Shown: positions 17,391 through 25,704, counted from the first letter of the stretch. The stretch: DNA of 46,477 nucleotides from Clostridia bacterium (GCA_017472285.1 JAFUQQ010000029.1:1-46477); one strand, 5' to 3'. The notes: a model not told the origin generated them from the sequence alone. Numbers and translations are program-made.

Positions 17391-17828
17391 ATGAAAAAAA
17401 TGATTTCTTTTTGCAGCTCCTATCTCGGTCATATGGGCGCATATTTTATGCTGACGATGCTCGTTTTCGGATTCGTTTCTCTCGCAATGGAGAGTGCGAC
17501 CGTCAATCTTGTTCTGATCTGGACAGCGCTTCTTTTTGCGGCACTTGTCGCTGTCAGCGATCTCGTATTTCAGCTTTCTTTCCTTGGTTCGTATCTTGCA
17601 AAGATTGTTGTTCACGGTATTCTCACGATCGCTTCTTTTGCCGTTTCCTTTATTCTGGTTTCGGGCGTGATTGAACGCGGTAAGACTGCCGTATACGGTG
17701 TTCTTCTTTTCTCGGTTTTCTATATCATCCTTGCTGTGATCCGTTGTGTATATCATTTCGCAACAGCAAAGAAGGAAAATGCCAAAAAAGAATATCAGAG
17801 CCTTTATACACCCAAAAATTTGGATTGA
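17391..17828 (+). CDS. Four-segment membrane protein, possibly DUF3021-like
   Basis: A 145-residue protein with hydrophobic stretches at about 10-32, 38-58, 70-92 and 98-120 and a basic tail. The helix layout and the segment AKIVVHGILTIASFAVSF resemble DUF3021 proteins, which often sit near LytTR regulators; none is present here, so the assignment is tentative. An alternative start at 17376 adds five residues; neither has a good ribosome binding site. It lies behind the rpmA terminator, so expression may rely on read-through. Confidence 0.7.
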   Translation: MKKMISFCSSYLGHMGAYFMLTMLVFGFVSLAMESATVNLVLIWTALLFAALVAVSDLVFQLSFLGSYLAKIVVHGILTIASFAVSFILVSGVIERGKTAVYGVLLFSVFYIILAVIRCVYHFATAKKENAKKEYQSLYTPKNLD

Positions 17829-17840
17829 TCAGACTTGCTT

Positions 17841-17896
17841 CAAGGGAACTTTTAAAAAAGTTCCCTTGAAAATCCCTCAAAACTTTTCTCTGTGTC
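17841..17896 (+). repeat. Dispersed hairpin repeat, copy 1
   Basis: CAAGGGAACTTTT pairs with AAAAGTTCCCTTG (17841-17868), followed by AAAATCCCTCAAAACTTTTC and TCTGTG. The reverse complement of 38600-38653 carries the same order of elements with compensated stem changes. Confidence 0.65.
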
Positions 17897-17915
17897 GCTC
17901 GCCGTCATAACGGTG

Positions 17916-17953
17916 AAAGGGGGAGGTGCTTTCAAAAAAGCACCTCCCCCTTT
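17916..17953. terminator. Long hairpin between convergent genes
   Basis: AAAGGGGGAGGTGCTTTC-type arms form a near-perfect 16-bp stem; the plus strand then reads TTATGTTTTTC. It can end the plus-strand gene and possibly the minus-strand TraX gene. Confidence 0.65.
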
Positions 17954-17962
17954 ATGTTTTTC

Positions 17963-18664
17963 TTATAGAAAAAGTCCGATGGCGTAAATGATGACGAGAT
18001 GGGCGGGATAATAGATATAAAAGAGATATTTCATTTTCAGCTTTCCGCGCGAGCCGTTATAGAACGCAAGGAGGATGAGTGTGAAAAGGCAATACCATTG
18101 GCTTGTATAAGACAAGGAAAGGAAGATGAGCGGAATCGCAAAAAGTCCGAGCTTTGCCCATTTGTTTTTCCCGCCGAGATAAACGAAAACGGGAGAAAGT
18201 ACACCCCAGATACCGTAGTCTACGTTGTAATCTGTATTGGTAAGTAATTCAGGTAAGATATAGACAAGGATAAAAATAGCGATGAATATGAGGGCGAACA
18301 ATATCCATGCATCTGCAGATCTGCGTTTGAATGCGTTATCGAGCGCATAAATCAGAATGATGGAAAGGGAAAAGGTGATAAGGATACATTGATAGAGGGA
18401 ATCCATTGCGAAAAAATAAACGAGCTGACAGATCGCGCCGAGTCCGAGCATCATGCCGAGATATTTTTTGCGGTTTTTCGTATATCTTGCACCTTCCGCG
18501 ATCATATAGGCAAAGATCGGAAATGCCAATCTGCCGATGATACGCATCCAAGTGTATTGCGGTAAAAGCTGATAACCGATATGGTCGATCGTCATAGCGA
18601 GCAGCGCGATGATCTTGAGTTGATTGCCTGTCAGACCGAAAATGGATTTTGTTTGTATTTCCAT
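17963..18664 (-). CDS. TraX-family membrane protein
   Basis: A 233-residue protein with about seven to eight hydrophobic segments. The N-terminal signature LKIIALLAMTIDHIGY and the segment RLAFPIFAYMIAEGARYT are those of the TraX family, named after the F-plasmid protein that acetylates pilin; chromosomal members in Firmicutes resemble acyltransferases, with unknown substrates. No conjugation genes are near, so plasmid origin is not implied. It has its own promoter at 18694-18723. Confidence 0.9.
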   Translation of the reverse strand: MEIQTKSIFGLTGNQLKIIALLAMTIDHIGYQLLPQYTWMRIIGRLAFPIFAYMIAEGARYTKNRKKYLGMMLGLGAICQLVYFFAMDSLYQCILITFSLSIILIYALDNAFKRRSADAWILFALIFIAIFILVYILPELLTNTDYNVDYGIWGVLSPVFVYLGGKNKWAKLGLFAIPLIFLSLSYTSQWYCLFTLILLAFYNGSRGKLKMKYLFYIYYPAHLVIIYAIGLFL

Positions 18665-18693
18665 GAGATGAATCCTTTCGTTTTATTACATTC

Positions 18694-18723
18694 AGTATAC
18701 GGCAAATATGGGGTTTTTGTCAA
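18694..18723 (-). promoter_or_regulatory. Promoter of the TraX gene
   Basis: On the minus strand TTGACA (18718-18723), 18 bases, TATACT (18694-18699). Confidence 0.75.
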
Positions 18724-18789
18724 GAAAACGGCTATAAAATCATTGAAAATAAAAAATTAAAAAAATTTGAAAAAATTTTAAAAAAGGTA

Positions 18790-18818
18790 TTGACATTTCG
18801 GAATATGTGTGGTATTAT
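18790..18818 (+). promoter_or_regulatory. Promoter of tRNA-Lys
   Basis: TTGACA (18790-18795), 17 bases, TATTAT (18813-18818). Confidence 0.75.
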
Positions 18819-18860
18819 AATTAAGCGCTCAGGGGTGAGCGGCAAAAACAAAATAAAAAT

Positions 18861-18936
18861 GATCCATTAGCTCAGTAGGTAGAGCACATGACTTTTAATC
18901 ATGGTGTCCGGAGTTCGACTCTCCGATGGATCACCA
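18861..18936 (+). tRNA. tRNA-Lys (anticodon TTT)
   Basis: A 76-base cloverleaf: acceptor GATCCAT pairs with ATGGATC, D arm GCTC/GAGC, anticodon stem CATGA/TCATG with loop CTTTTAA (anticodon TTT, reads AAA and AAG), T arm with GTTCGAC, discriminator A and an encoded CCA. It is a single tRNA unit with its own promoter and terminator. Confidence 0.97.
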
Positions 18937-18940
18937 GAAA

Positions 18941-18970
18941 AAAGCAAGTCCGAAGACTTGCTTTTTTTCT
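18941..18970 (+). terminator. Terminator after tRNA-Lys
   Basis: AAAGCAAGTC, loop CGAA, GACTTGCTTT, followed by a T tract. The rest of the gap to 19143 contains a GGGGAGGTGCT/AGCATCTCCCC hairpin (19106-19134) that may end the minus-strand neighbour. Confidence 0.9.
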
Positions 18971-19143
18971 TTTTCCGGGAAATTGTGAAAAATCAATATC
19001 GCCGTTTTGCATCATCAAAGATGCAGAAAAATTGGGAAAAGACGAATGCTTTGAAATATTGACACAGAGGGGTGCAGCGACTCGCTGCTTTTGCGGTGGG
19101 GTTTGGGGAGGTGCTGAAAGCAGCATCTCCCCAATACTGTCAA

Positions 19144-19812
19144 TTATTTTTTCTTTTCCGAAATGCGATGATAGATCAAAATACCGAGCAGACTGACGGC
19201 GGCAGCGGCGGCAAAAGCAATGACGGCGACAAGATAACTTTCGTTTTCGATTGCGCTTCCGCCGATTGTTGACGTAATGACGGAAGGCAATCTGCCGAGC
19301 GAGCAGATCAGAAGCCATAGGGAAGTTTTGATGTTGGTAAGACCGGCAAAATAACAGAGAAGATCTTTTGGGGTGCCGGGTAACATAAAAATCAGCATCA
19401 ACAAGAGATCTCGTTTTTTGGAATCTTGCAAAAAACGCAATTTTGATATTTTTTCTTCGGAGAAAAATGCGCTGACAAGAGGCTTGCCGAATTTTCTGAC
19501 GAGTAAAAAGACGAGCATACTGCCGATGGTCGCACCGAGAAGATTCAGAAACGTGCCTTCAAGGATGCCGAATATATAACCGCCTGCGATTTCCAAAACC
19601 TCGCCAGGAATCAAAGCTAAAATGACTTGCAAGGCAACGATGGCAATATAGATCAATCGGCTCATTTCGCCGTATTGCGTGAGCCATGCTTCAAACGCTT
19701 CTTTGTCAGCGATCAGACGGTATAAGAGATAACTGAAAAATAAAAGCAGACCGATGACGGCGGTCAGAGATATGATTTTGATGATTTTTTGCGGGCGGGT
19801 ATCTTTTTTCAT
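19144..19812 (-). CDS. TVP38/TMEM64-family (VTT domain) membrane protein
   Basis: A 222-residue protein with an N-terminal helix (about 12-35), then the VTT/DedA-like core: PGEVLEIAGGYIFG, a GATIGSMLVFLLVRKFGK segment and FMLPGTPKDLLCYFAG. Relatives are thought to move or scramble lipids, but the exact role is not established. The start at 19812 is preferred over ATG 19851, because the latter abuts the promoter -10 box (19852-19857) and has no ribosome binding site, while AAAGGA lies ten bases before 19812. It appears monocistronic. Confidence 0.9.
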   Translation of the reverse strand: MKKDTRPQKIIKIISLTAVIGLLLFFSYLLYRLIADKEAFEAWLTQYGEMSRLIYIAIVALQVILALIPGEVLEIAGGYIFGILEGTFLNLLGATIGSMLVFLLVRKFGKPLVSAFFSEEKISKLRFLQDSKKRDLLLMLIFMLPGTPKDLLCYFAGLTNIKTSLWLLICSLGRLPSVITSTIGGSAIENESYLVAVIAFAAAAAVSLLGILIYHRISEKKK

Positions 19813-19851
19813 CCGTTTTTTGTCCTTTGTTTTGTGATGATATTCTTTCAT

Positions 19852-19880
19852 ATTATATAATAAGTAAAAATGAAAATCAA
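19852..19880 (-). promoter_or_regulatory. Promoter of the TVP38-like gene
   Basis: On the minus strand TTGATT (19875-19880), 17 bases, TATAAT (19852-19857). It decides the start of the gene. Confidence 0.75.
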
Positions 19881-19955
19881 TGTAACGAGGCGGGATTTAA
19901 TCGAATCTTAAAGTTTATCTGCGGAAAAATTGTTGGCAAAATGACCATTTATTTC

Positions 19956-19984
19956 TTGACATAACGATGATGTCAAGGTATAAT
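19956..19984 (+). promoter_or_regulatory. Consensus promoter of the threonine aldolase gene
   Basis: TTGACA (19956-19961), 17 bases, TATAAT (19979-19984). The leader to the start is about 100 bases and shows no structure by eye. Confidence 0.88.
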
Positions 19985-20089
19985 AGAAAATATATTTTTT
20001 AGGATTATACAAAAAAAGCAAAAAATGAGAAATATTTTTGCTTTGAAGTACAGCACTACCATGCAATAGGAAACAGATTGGAGATTATG

Positions 20090-21118
20090 ATGATTAGATT
20101 GAATTGCGATTATCTTGAAGGCGCGCATCCGAATATTTTGGAACGGCTTTGCAAGACGAATTACGAGCAGACAAAACCTTACGGCTTTGATGAGATTACG
20201 TTATCCGCGAAGGAGAAGATCAAAAAGGCTTGCGGGCTGGAAGAGAAAGGCGAAGTTTATTTTATGGTCGGCGGTACGCAGACCAATGCGACGATGCTGG
20301 ACTTTATTCTGCGTAATTCGGAAGGCGTTATCGCAGCAGATACGGGTCATATCAGCGTGCATGAAGCGGGTGCGATCGAATATTCCGGTCATAAAGTCAT
20401 TACACTTCCTGCTGTCAACGGCAAGGTTTGTCCCAAAGCGGTGGAAACATATCTGGAGAATTTTTATAAGGATGCCACATGGTTTCATATGGCGATACCC
20501 GGCGCGATTTATATTTCACATCCTTCCGAATACGGTACGCTTTACACCAAAGAGGAATTGAAAGCACTCCGCGCGGTTTGCGATCAATATAAATTACAGC
20601 TTTATCTTGACGGTGCAAGACTCGGTTATGCCGTCGCTTGTGAAAATACAGACGTAACGCTTCCCGTGATTGCGGAATATTGCGATTGCTTCTGTATCGG
20701 CGGCACGAAAGTCGGTGCGCTTTTCGGTGAAGCGGCAGTTTTTACACGTAAAGAAGATGCGATGCGTTTCGTGACTTTTATCAAACAGCACGGCGCACTC
20801 CTTGCCAAAGGCAGAATGCTCGGTATTCAGTTTGATGAACTTTTTGAAGATGATCTTTATTTCAAGCTCGGCGCACACGCAGACAAGTTGGCGATGAAAA
20901 TCAGAAAAGCATTCCTTGAAAAAGGCTATGAAATGTATAGCGATTCCTATACCAATCAGCAATTTTTCCTCGTGACGAATGAAAAACTTGCAGAGATCAA
21001 TGAAAAGGTTGCTGTGGATGATTGGGGTCCCGTTGATGACGAGCGTCATCTCATCCGTATCACGACAAGCTGGGCAACAACGCAAGATATGGTCGATGCG
21101 CTGATCGATTTGCTTTGA
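20090..21118 (+). CDS. Low-specificity L-threonine aldolase
   Basis: A 342-residue PLP enzyme of the beta-eliminating-lyase group, splitting L-threonine or L-allo-threonine to glycine and acetaldehyde. FMVGGTQTNATMLDF binds the cofactor phosphate region, LYLDGARLGYA has the ring-stacking aspartate, and K207 in IGGTKVGALFGE is the expected Schiff-base lysine. Of three possible starts (TTG 20081 region, ATG 20087, ATG 20090), 20090 is best spaced from GGAG at 20080-20083. It is a single-gene unit with a strong promoter and terminator. A related lyase specificity cannot be fully excluded. Confidence 0.92.
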   Translation: MIRLNCDYLEGAHPNILERLCKTNYEQTKPYGFDEITLSAKEKIKKACGLEEKGEVYFMVGGTQTNATMLDFILRNSEGVIAADTGHISVHEAGAIEYSGHKVITLPAVNGKVCPKAVETYLENFYKDATWFHMAIPGAIYISHPSEYGTLYTKEELKALRAVCDQYKLQLYLDGARLGYAVACENTDVTLPVIAEYCDCFCIGGTKVGALFGEAAVFTRKEDAMRFVTFIKQHGALLAKGRMLGIQFDELFEDDLYFKLGAHADKLAMKIRKAFLEKGYEMYSDSYTNQQFFLVTNEKLAEINEKVAVDDWGPVDDERHLIRITTSWATTQDMVDALIDLL

Positions 21119-21128
21119 TGCTTATATG

Positions 21129-21157
21129 AAAATCCTCCCTGTCGGGAGGATTTTTTG
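21129..21157 (+). terminator. Terminator after the threonine aldolase gene
   Basis: AATCCTCCC, loop TGTC, GGGAGGATT, followed by Ts. Confidence 0.93.
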
Positions 21158-21167
21158 ACTTTGATGA

Positions 21168-21563
21168 TTATTCATGAGATAAGGCTTCTTCATCGGACAA
21201 ATGGAGGGCGGCGTGTTTTTTGATGGCATCAAAGCTTTCCGCACTAATGATATGTTCGATGCGACAGGCATCTTCTCTGGCGGTTTCGGGAGAAACGCCG
21301 AGTGCGGTTAGGAATCTGGTGAGGGCGGTATGACGTTCATACATTTTTTCCGCGATTTCACGTCCCGATGCAAGTAAAGTGATATGACCTGTTTTGTCCA
21401 TTTCGATATAACCGTTTTCGCGAAGATGCTTCATGGCAATGCTGACGCTGGGTTTTGTATATTCAAGCTCGTTGACGATATCGATCGAACGTACCGCACC
21501 GTTTCGTTTTTGCAGAATCAGGATGGTTTCGAGATAATTTTCGGCGGATTCTAAAATTTTCAT
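21168..21563 (-). CDS. DtxR/MntR-family metal-dependent regulator
   Basis: A 131-residue regulator. The winged helix covers about 1-65 (ESAENYLETILIL, then TKPSVSIAMKHLRENGYI), and the dimerisation and metal domain follows with ACRIEHIISAESF. There is no SH3 domain, as in MntR-type members that respond to manganese or iron. AAAGGA is nine bases before ATG 21563; the ATG nine bases further upstream abuts that site. A divergent promoter at 21649-21677 is the natural target position, but it now leads only to a 13-codon ORF. Confidence 0.92.
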   Translation of the reverse strand: MKILESAENYLETILILQKRNGAVRSIDIVNELEYTKPSVSIAMKHLRENGYIEMDKTGHITLLASGREIAEKMYERHTALTRFLTALGVSPETAREDACRIEHIISAESFDAIKKHAALHLSDEEALSHE

Positions 21564-21596
21564 TCGGCTCATTCCTTTTTTTGAGATATTTTATAT

Positions 21597-21625
21597 AGTA
21601 TAACATAAACTCCGCACTTTTTCAA
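21597..21625 (-). promoter_or_regulatory. Promoter of the DtxR-family gene
   Basis: On the minus strand TTGAAA (21620-21625), 17 bases, TATACT (21597-21602). Confidence 0.75.
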
Positions 21626-21648
21626 GATGTTTTTTGCACAGGTTTTAC

Positions 21649-21677
21649 TTGACCTTGTTTTATTAATATGTTATAAT
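21649..21677 (+). promoter_or_regulatory. Divergent promoter facing the flippase gene
   Basis: TTGACC (21649-21654), 17 bases, TATAAT (21672-21677), followed by AAGGAGG at 21701-21707. It drives nothing longer than the ORF at 21717-21758. Confidence 0.75.
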
Positions 21678-21716
21678 CAAGATAATAACTTATATTTTAT
21701 AAGGAGGAACGGAACG

Positions 21717-21758
21717 ATGACCGATCAGAGAGCAGCCATCCCTTTTTTGCCTCCGTAA
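21717..21758 (+). other. 13-codon ORF with full expression signals, possibly a gene remnant
   Basis: ATG nine bases after AAGGAGG, reading MTDQRAAIPFLPP then stop. Promoter, ribosome binding site and start codon are all near consensus, yet the frame closes at once, and 15 bases later the stop codon of the convergent flippase gene is reached. Genes divergent from DtxR/MntR regulators are usually metal transporters under their control. The simplest reading is that a deletion removed such a gene and kept its 5' end; a real micropeptide or antisense transcript is the alternative. Confidence 0.4.
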
Positions 21759-21772
21759 GAGAAATCGGAAAT

Positions 21773-23344
21773 TCAATCCCTGAAGATACTCCGAAGCCAT
21801 TTCGTATCTTCCGCGGAAAGTCCGCCTGTCGTTCTCAGCAGTGTCAGGTAGAAGATGACAGTCAATAAGATACCGCAAACGGTGATTGCCGTATTTGTCA
21901 GCGGAAGGATACTTGTTTTCAGCAATAACATGGTCAGCGCGGATGCGCCCGCCACGCAAAGAATCGGACACAATACCGCTTTGGGTATCGGAATTCCCGC
22001 GTTCGTGACCGAAAGCAGCCGTGTCAGGCTGAAAGCTAAATTGATAAGCTCTGTCACGAATACGCAGATGACGTAACCCCATATGCCGATCCTCGGCATC
22101 AACGTCCAGACGAGAAAAACACTCAGCGATGCATCAATAATATTATATAACATGGAATGCATCTGCTGTCCCAAGCCTTTGAGCATTCCGTCAACGGTCG
22201 TATCCAGATACATGACGGGTACGAGCGGCGCAAAGATGCGGATATATTTTGCGGCTTCACGGCTTTGGTAGACCAAGATTCCGAGCGGTTCGGCAAAACA
22301 GACGAGGATTCCTGCCGTTCCGATACCGAAAAGCAACGCGAAAGTCAGCGCGCGGGTGACGATATAACGGATATGCTTATGATTGCGCGTATCACCGTAA
22401 GCGGCGGCAAGTTCCGAAAGTTCGGGGACGATGAGTCCCGCAAAGGTACTGCATACCGCCGAGGGAAAAAGGATGAGCGGAAAGACCATGCCGTGTATCG
22501 TTCCGTAAGAAGCAAGGGACGTTTCATAATCCGCCCCGTGTCTTCGCAGTCCGATCGGTATCAGGATATGCTGAATCGTGACCAGACCTGAACGCAGATA
22601 TGACGAAAATGCGATGGGAAGCGAGATATGTAACATCCGTTTTTTCATGGTGGGATCACAGCTCTTTTTTTTCGTTTGCAGATGCTTTTTCCGATCAAAG
22701 AGATAAAAGATCAGAAGATAAACGAAAGAGAGCGCTTCGGCGATTGCTGTTCCCAGAACGAGCGCAAGGGTCGCGTATTCGATGCCTTTCGGGAGCAATG
22801 CCGTCAGAAACGTGACGGTGAGTCCGATCTTGACGAATTGTTCCGCGATGCTTGCAGATGCGCTTTTCGCGACACGGCGCACGGCGTTGAAATATCCGCT
22901 GAATACGTTTGAAAGCGCGATGAACGGCAGAGCAACGGAAAGTACACGCAAGGAAAGATACGTTCTCTTATCCTGTAAGATATGGTTTGCGATGAAATCC
23001 GCGCCGAAAAAGAGAAGTGTAAAGGAAAGCAATCCGAAAAAAAGTGCGTATCCCACGCATTTCCGCATGGCTGAGATCGCACCCGCTTTGTTTCCTTTTC
23101 CCAATTCTTCGGAAACAAGACGCATGACGGCAAGATTGATTCCCGAGGAGGCAAGCGTGACGGCAAAGGCATATACACTTGTTACGAGAGAATAAAGTCC
23201 CATGCCTCCCGCGCCGAGCTTTCCCGAAACGTATGCGTTGAAGATCACGGCAATGCTTCGCATAAAGATTGTTGTCGCACCGAGAAGCATCGCATTCAGA
23301 ATAAAGCGTTTGAGTCTTGTCAAAATTCTTGTCAGTCCTTTCAT
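21773..23344 (-). CDS. SpoVB/MurJ-like polysaccharide flippase (MOP superfamily)
   Basis: A 523-residue integral membrane protein with about 14 hydrophobic segments and the MOP layout: N-terminal LGATTIFMRSIAVIFNAYVS, the central SLPIAFSSYLRSGL and the second-half GGxxK-like LKGLGQQMHSMLYNIIDA. Relatives flip lipid-linked wall or spore-cortex precursors across the membrane. Which precursor cannot be told from sequence. ATG 23344 is chosen over a TTG 13 codons upstream; AAGGA lies 13 bases before it, a loose spacing. No partner glycosyltransferase is adjacent. Confidence 0.88.
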   Translation of the reverse strand: MKGLTRILTRLKRFILNAMLLGATTIFMRSIAVIFNAYVSGKLGAGGMGLYSLVTSVYAFAVTLASSGINLAVMRLVSEELGKGNKAGAISAMRKCVGYALFFGLLSFTLLFFGADFIANHILQDKRTYLSLRVLSVALPFIALSNVFSGYFNAVRRVAKSASASIAEQFVKIGLTVTFLTALLPKGIEYATLALVLGTAIAEALSFVYLLIFYLFDRKKHLQTKKKSCDPTMKKRMLHISLPIAFSSYLRSGLVTIQHILIPIGLRRHGADYETSLASYGTIHGMVFPLILFPSAVCSTFAGLIVPELSELAAAYGDTRNHKHIRYIVTRALTFALLFGIGTAGILVCFAEPLGILVYQSREAAKYIRIFAPLVPVMYLDTTVDGMLKGLGQQMHSMLYNIIDASLSVFLVWTLMPRIGIWGYVICVFVTELINLAFSLTRLLSVTNAGIPIPKAVLCPILCVAGASALTMLLLKTSILPLTNTAITVCGILLTVIFYLTLLRTTGGLSAEDTKWLRSIFRD

Positions 23345-23410
23345 TTGGGATTCTTTTATCCTTATATTCGCGTTTTTGTTCAACTATGCACACGATATCA
23401 AAAAATAAAA

Positions 23411-23416
23411 TATAAT
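23411..23416 (+). promoter_or_regulatory. -10 box of the YitT gene
   Basis: TATAAT 18 bases before the ATG, with only a weak -35 (TGCACA, 18-base spacing). The ribosome binding site AAGGAG follows at once. Confidence 0.45.
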
Positions 23417-23433
23417 ATACAAGGAGAATTTTT

Positions 23434-24429
23434 ATGAAAAAAGAAAAAACAGTCGGCGCTTTCAAGCCTCGCGAGATCTTACTGGATATCGGTTATCTTT
23501 TCATCAGCGGTATCCTTTTCGGCGTGGCTTACAATATGTTCCTCGTTCCCGGCGGTATCTTTATCGGCGGTGCGGGCGGTATTGCAACGGCGCTCAATAT
23601 CCTTTTTGATCTTCCGACAGGTACGATGATCTTCCTTATTAACGTTCCTCTTGTTCTTTTGTTTTGGTTTTTCTATGGCTTCCGTTCGTGCGTGAAAGCG
23701 ATCGTCGGTATCATCGTTTCATCCGTTTTCGTTGATGCAACGGGTCCCGATTTTCTGAATATTTTCCGCTGTCCCTTTACGAGTCCCGAAGAAAACACCA
23801 TTCTTTGTGCGCTGTTTGGCGGTATCGTGATCGGTGTTGCGGTTTCGTTCATGTTCGTGCGCGGTTATACCACGGGCGGCTCCGACCTTGCGGCATTTCT
23901 CGTCAAGATCCCTTTTCCCAAGGTATCCACGCCCAAATTGCTTTTGATCATTGACGTGCTTGTCGTTGTCGTCGCATCCTTTGCGACCTGCTTCTTTACC
24001 GCTGACGGTCAGTTTATTATGAATGAAGAAAGCATTTACGCTTGCTATCTTTCCATCCTTTTCTCGTTCCTCGCAACCTTTATGTTCTCCAGTATGCTTG
24101 AATTCATGAATAGCGGTTTTGATAAGACCCGTGTGGCTTATATCTTTTCGGATAAATATGAAACCGTTGCCGATGAATTGATGGCAAAGCTTGAAAGAGG
24201 TGTTACCATTCTTGACGGTACCGGCTGGTATACCAAGGGCAGCAAAAAAGTAATTTTCTGCGTTGTCAAGAAAAATGAAATCTATGAACTCAAAAATCTC
24301 GTTCGTTCCATTGATGAAAATGCGTTCATGATCCTTTCCGAAGCGACGGAAACCATCGGTCAGGGCTTCAAGGCGGGTATTGCTGACGTTGCCATCGAAC
24401 CGAAAAAACGCGGTAAAAAGAAATCTTGA
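23434..24429 (+). CDS. YitT-family membrane protein
   Basis: A 331-residue protein with five to six helices in the N-terminal DUF161 half (FLVPGGIFIGGAGGIA, then RGYTTGGSDLAAFL) and a cytosolic C-terminal DUF2179 domain (about 230-315, with GVTILDGTGWYTKGSKKVI). Many Firmicutes carry several paralogues; the function is unknown, although a transport or sensing role is often proposed. A Lys/Arg-rich tail ends the protein. It is divergent from the flippase gene. Confidence 0.93.
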   Translation: MKKEKTVGAFKPREILLDIGYLFISGILFGVAYNMFLVPGGIFIGGAGGIATALNILFDLPTGTMIFLINVPLVLLFWFFYGFRSCVKAIVGIIVSSVFVDATGPDFLNIFRCPFTSPEENTILCALFGGIVIGVAVSFMFVRGYTTGGSDLAAFLVKIPFPKVSTPKLLLIIDVLVVVVASFATCFFTADGQFIMNEESIYACYLSILFSFLATFMFSSMLEFMNSGFDKTRVAYIFSDKYETVADELMAKLERGVTILDGTGWYTKGSKKVIFCVVKKNEIYELKNLVRSIDENAFMILSEATETIGQGFKAGIADVAIEPKKRGKKKS

Positions 24430-24439
24430 TTGCAATATT

Positions 24440-24470
24440 TCGGGGAAACCTTGAAAAAAGGTTTCCCCGA
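24440..24470 (+). terminator. Hairpin after the YitT gene
   Basis: TCGGGGAAACCTT pairs with AAGGTTTCCCCGA, then AAAATCGTTTT. It resembles the hairpin at 17841 in shape and following sequence, so it may be a terminator, a repeat copy, or both. Confidence 0.6.
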
Positions 24471-24513
24471 AAATCGTTTTGCGGTATTTTTTAATACTCT
24501 TTTTTATGAAGCC

Positions 24514-24542
24514 TTGCATTTCCCGAAAAAATATGTTATACT
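24514..24542 (+). promoter_or_regulatory. Promoter of the CPBP protease gene
   Basis: TTGCAT (24514-24519), 17 bases, TATACT (24537-24542). Confidence 0.8.
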
Positions 24543-24576
24543 ACTAAACAATATGATGAAAGGACGGTGAGGGAAA

Positions 24577-25434
24577 ATGACTCCGGATACGAAAATACCG
24601 AAACGTGTTTCGGAAGCGATCGGCGGCGCGTTGCTTCTGGCGATGCTTTTGCTTTTGTGGATCTCACTTTTGCCCGAAACGGAAATTTCTGCTTTGCCGT
24701 TGCTTTTCCGTATCGTTCTCAAAATCGCAATCTTCCTTTTTCCTGCATTGTGGCTTGCCGTATTTTTAAAGCGCAGAAAGATCAGCCCTCCCAAAATGAC
24801 GGAACGGGCAAGTCTGAATAAAAGTCTGATGCTGATGCTGTCCTCTGCGGGATTGATTGTGATTATTGAGATCTTGTATACAGCGCTTTTCCCGACTGTG
24901 ATCACCCCTGTGGGTGTCGCGCGTGAAAATACTTTGCTTGAAAATTTTCTGCTCTTTCTTTCCGTTTCCGTCGTTCCGGCGGTCACGGAAGAAATCTTTT
25001 TCCGCGGTGTCGTTCTGCGTTCCATGCGTGTGTTCCGCACTTCGCTTGCGATACTCATGTCTGCACTCGTTTTTGCGCTGATGCATTTTTCCGCGCCTGT
25101 TTTTCCGCTTGCGTTTGTTTGCGGATTGATCTTCGGTATGGCTTACGTTTCAACGGGTTCGGTCTTTTCCGTGATCGGTATCCATTTTCTTTGTAATGCG
25201 TTTTGGTTTCTTGCGGAAACGGTCAACGTATATATGCCCGATGGATATTCGCTCTTGATACGCGGTGCATTTACGGTCTGCGTTTTGCTTTCATCGACGG
25301 GACTCCCTTTTCTCAAGGAAAATACCGTTGCTTTTTTTGCCGATGATGAATATGCTGTTTCGTCTTCGGCGGTATTAAGTCTGCCGATGATGCTCTTTAT
25401 CGGACTTGCCGTGGGTATTCAGCTCTTTACATAA
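24577..25434 (+). CDS. CPBP-family intramembrane metalloprotease
   Basis: A 285-residue protein with about eight hydrophobic segments. The Abi/CPBP motifs are in order: EEIFFRG (conserved Glu pair and Arg), FALMHFS, and HFLCNAF, which supply the Glu and His ligands of the Rce1-like active site. Family members process peptides in the membrane, for example in bacteriocin immunity; no bacteriocin gene is nearby, so the substrate is open. GGACGGTGAGGG precedes the ATG. Confidence 0.9.
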   Translation: MTPDTKIPKRVSEAIGGALLLAMLLLLWISLLPETEISALPLLFRIVLKIAIFLFPALWLAVFLKRRKISPPKMTERASLNKSLMLMLSSAGLIVIIEILYTALFPTVITPVGVARENTLLENFLLFLSVSVVPAVTEEIFFRGVVLRSMRVFRTSLAILMSALVFALMHFSAPVFPLAFVCGLIFGMAYVSTGSVFSVIGIHFLCNAFWFLAETVNVYMPDGYSLLIRGAFTVCVLLSSTGLPFLKENTVAFFADDEYAVSSSAVLSLPMMLFIGLAVGIQLFT

Positions 25435-25704
25435 ATAACGCGAGTTCGATAAGAATTTTTGCAATACTTTTTTCTTAAGTTGACGACATTGCCCCAAAGG
25501 GGAAGACCTTGGCAAAATCTTCATTTTAGTTTTCTACATGAATTTTCATCGAACTCACATTAAATATTTGTTTTTTGTGCTGATTCCCCTGCAAAATGAA
25601 AAATTAAATCAAAATAAAGACAGAGGCGGCATAGGGGGTGCAGGCACTGCCTGCCGTTTCTTTTGCCAAACTTTTCTTTTTCTAAAGAAAAGCGGGAGGG
25701 AAAT
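25435..25704. repeat. Gene-free stretch ending in the repeat module before tadA
   Basis: At 25636-25654 the 19-base GGGTGCAGGCACTGCCTGC is identical to 85-103. It is followed by a diverged copy of the 7325-7375 module with stem CTTTTCTTT, loop TTCT, AAAGAAAAG (25671-25692). This ends directly before the tadA ribosome binding site. No promoter is evident in 25435-25635. Confidence 0.75.

Noticed and set aside
17963..18664. Conjugative element suggested by TraX
   Set aside because: TraX-family proteins are common in Firmicutes chromosomes, and no relaxase, coupling protein or integrase is in the window.
21690..22082. A 130-codon minus-strand frame at the end of the flippase gene
   Set aside because: Shadow of the flippase gene in another frame; Arg/Ser-rich translation with no domain.
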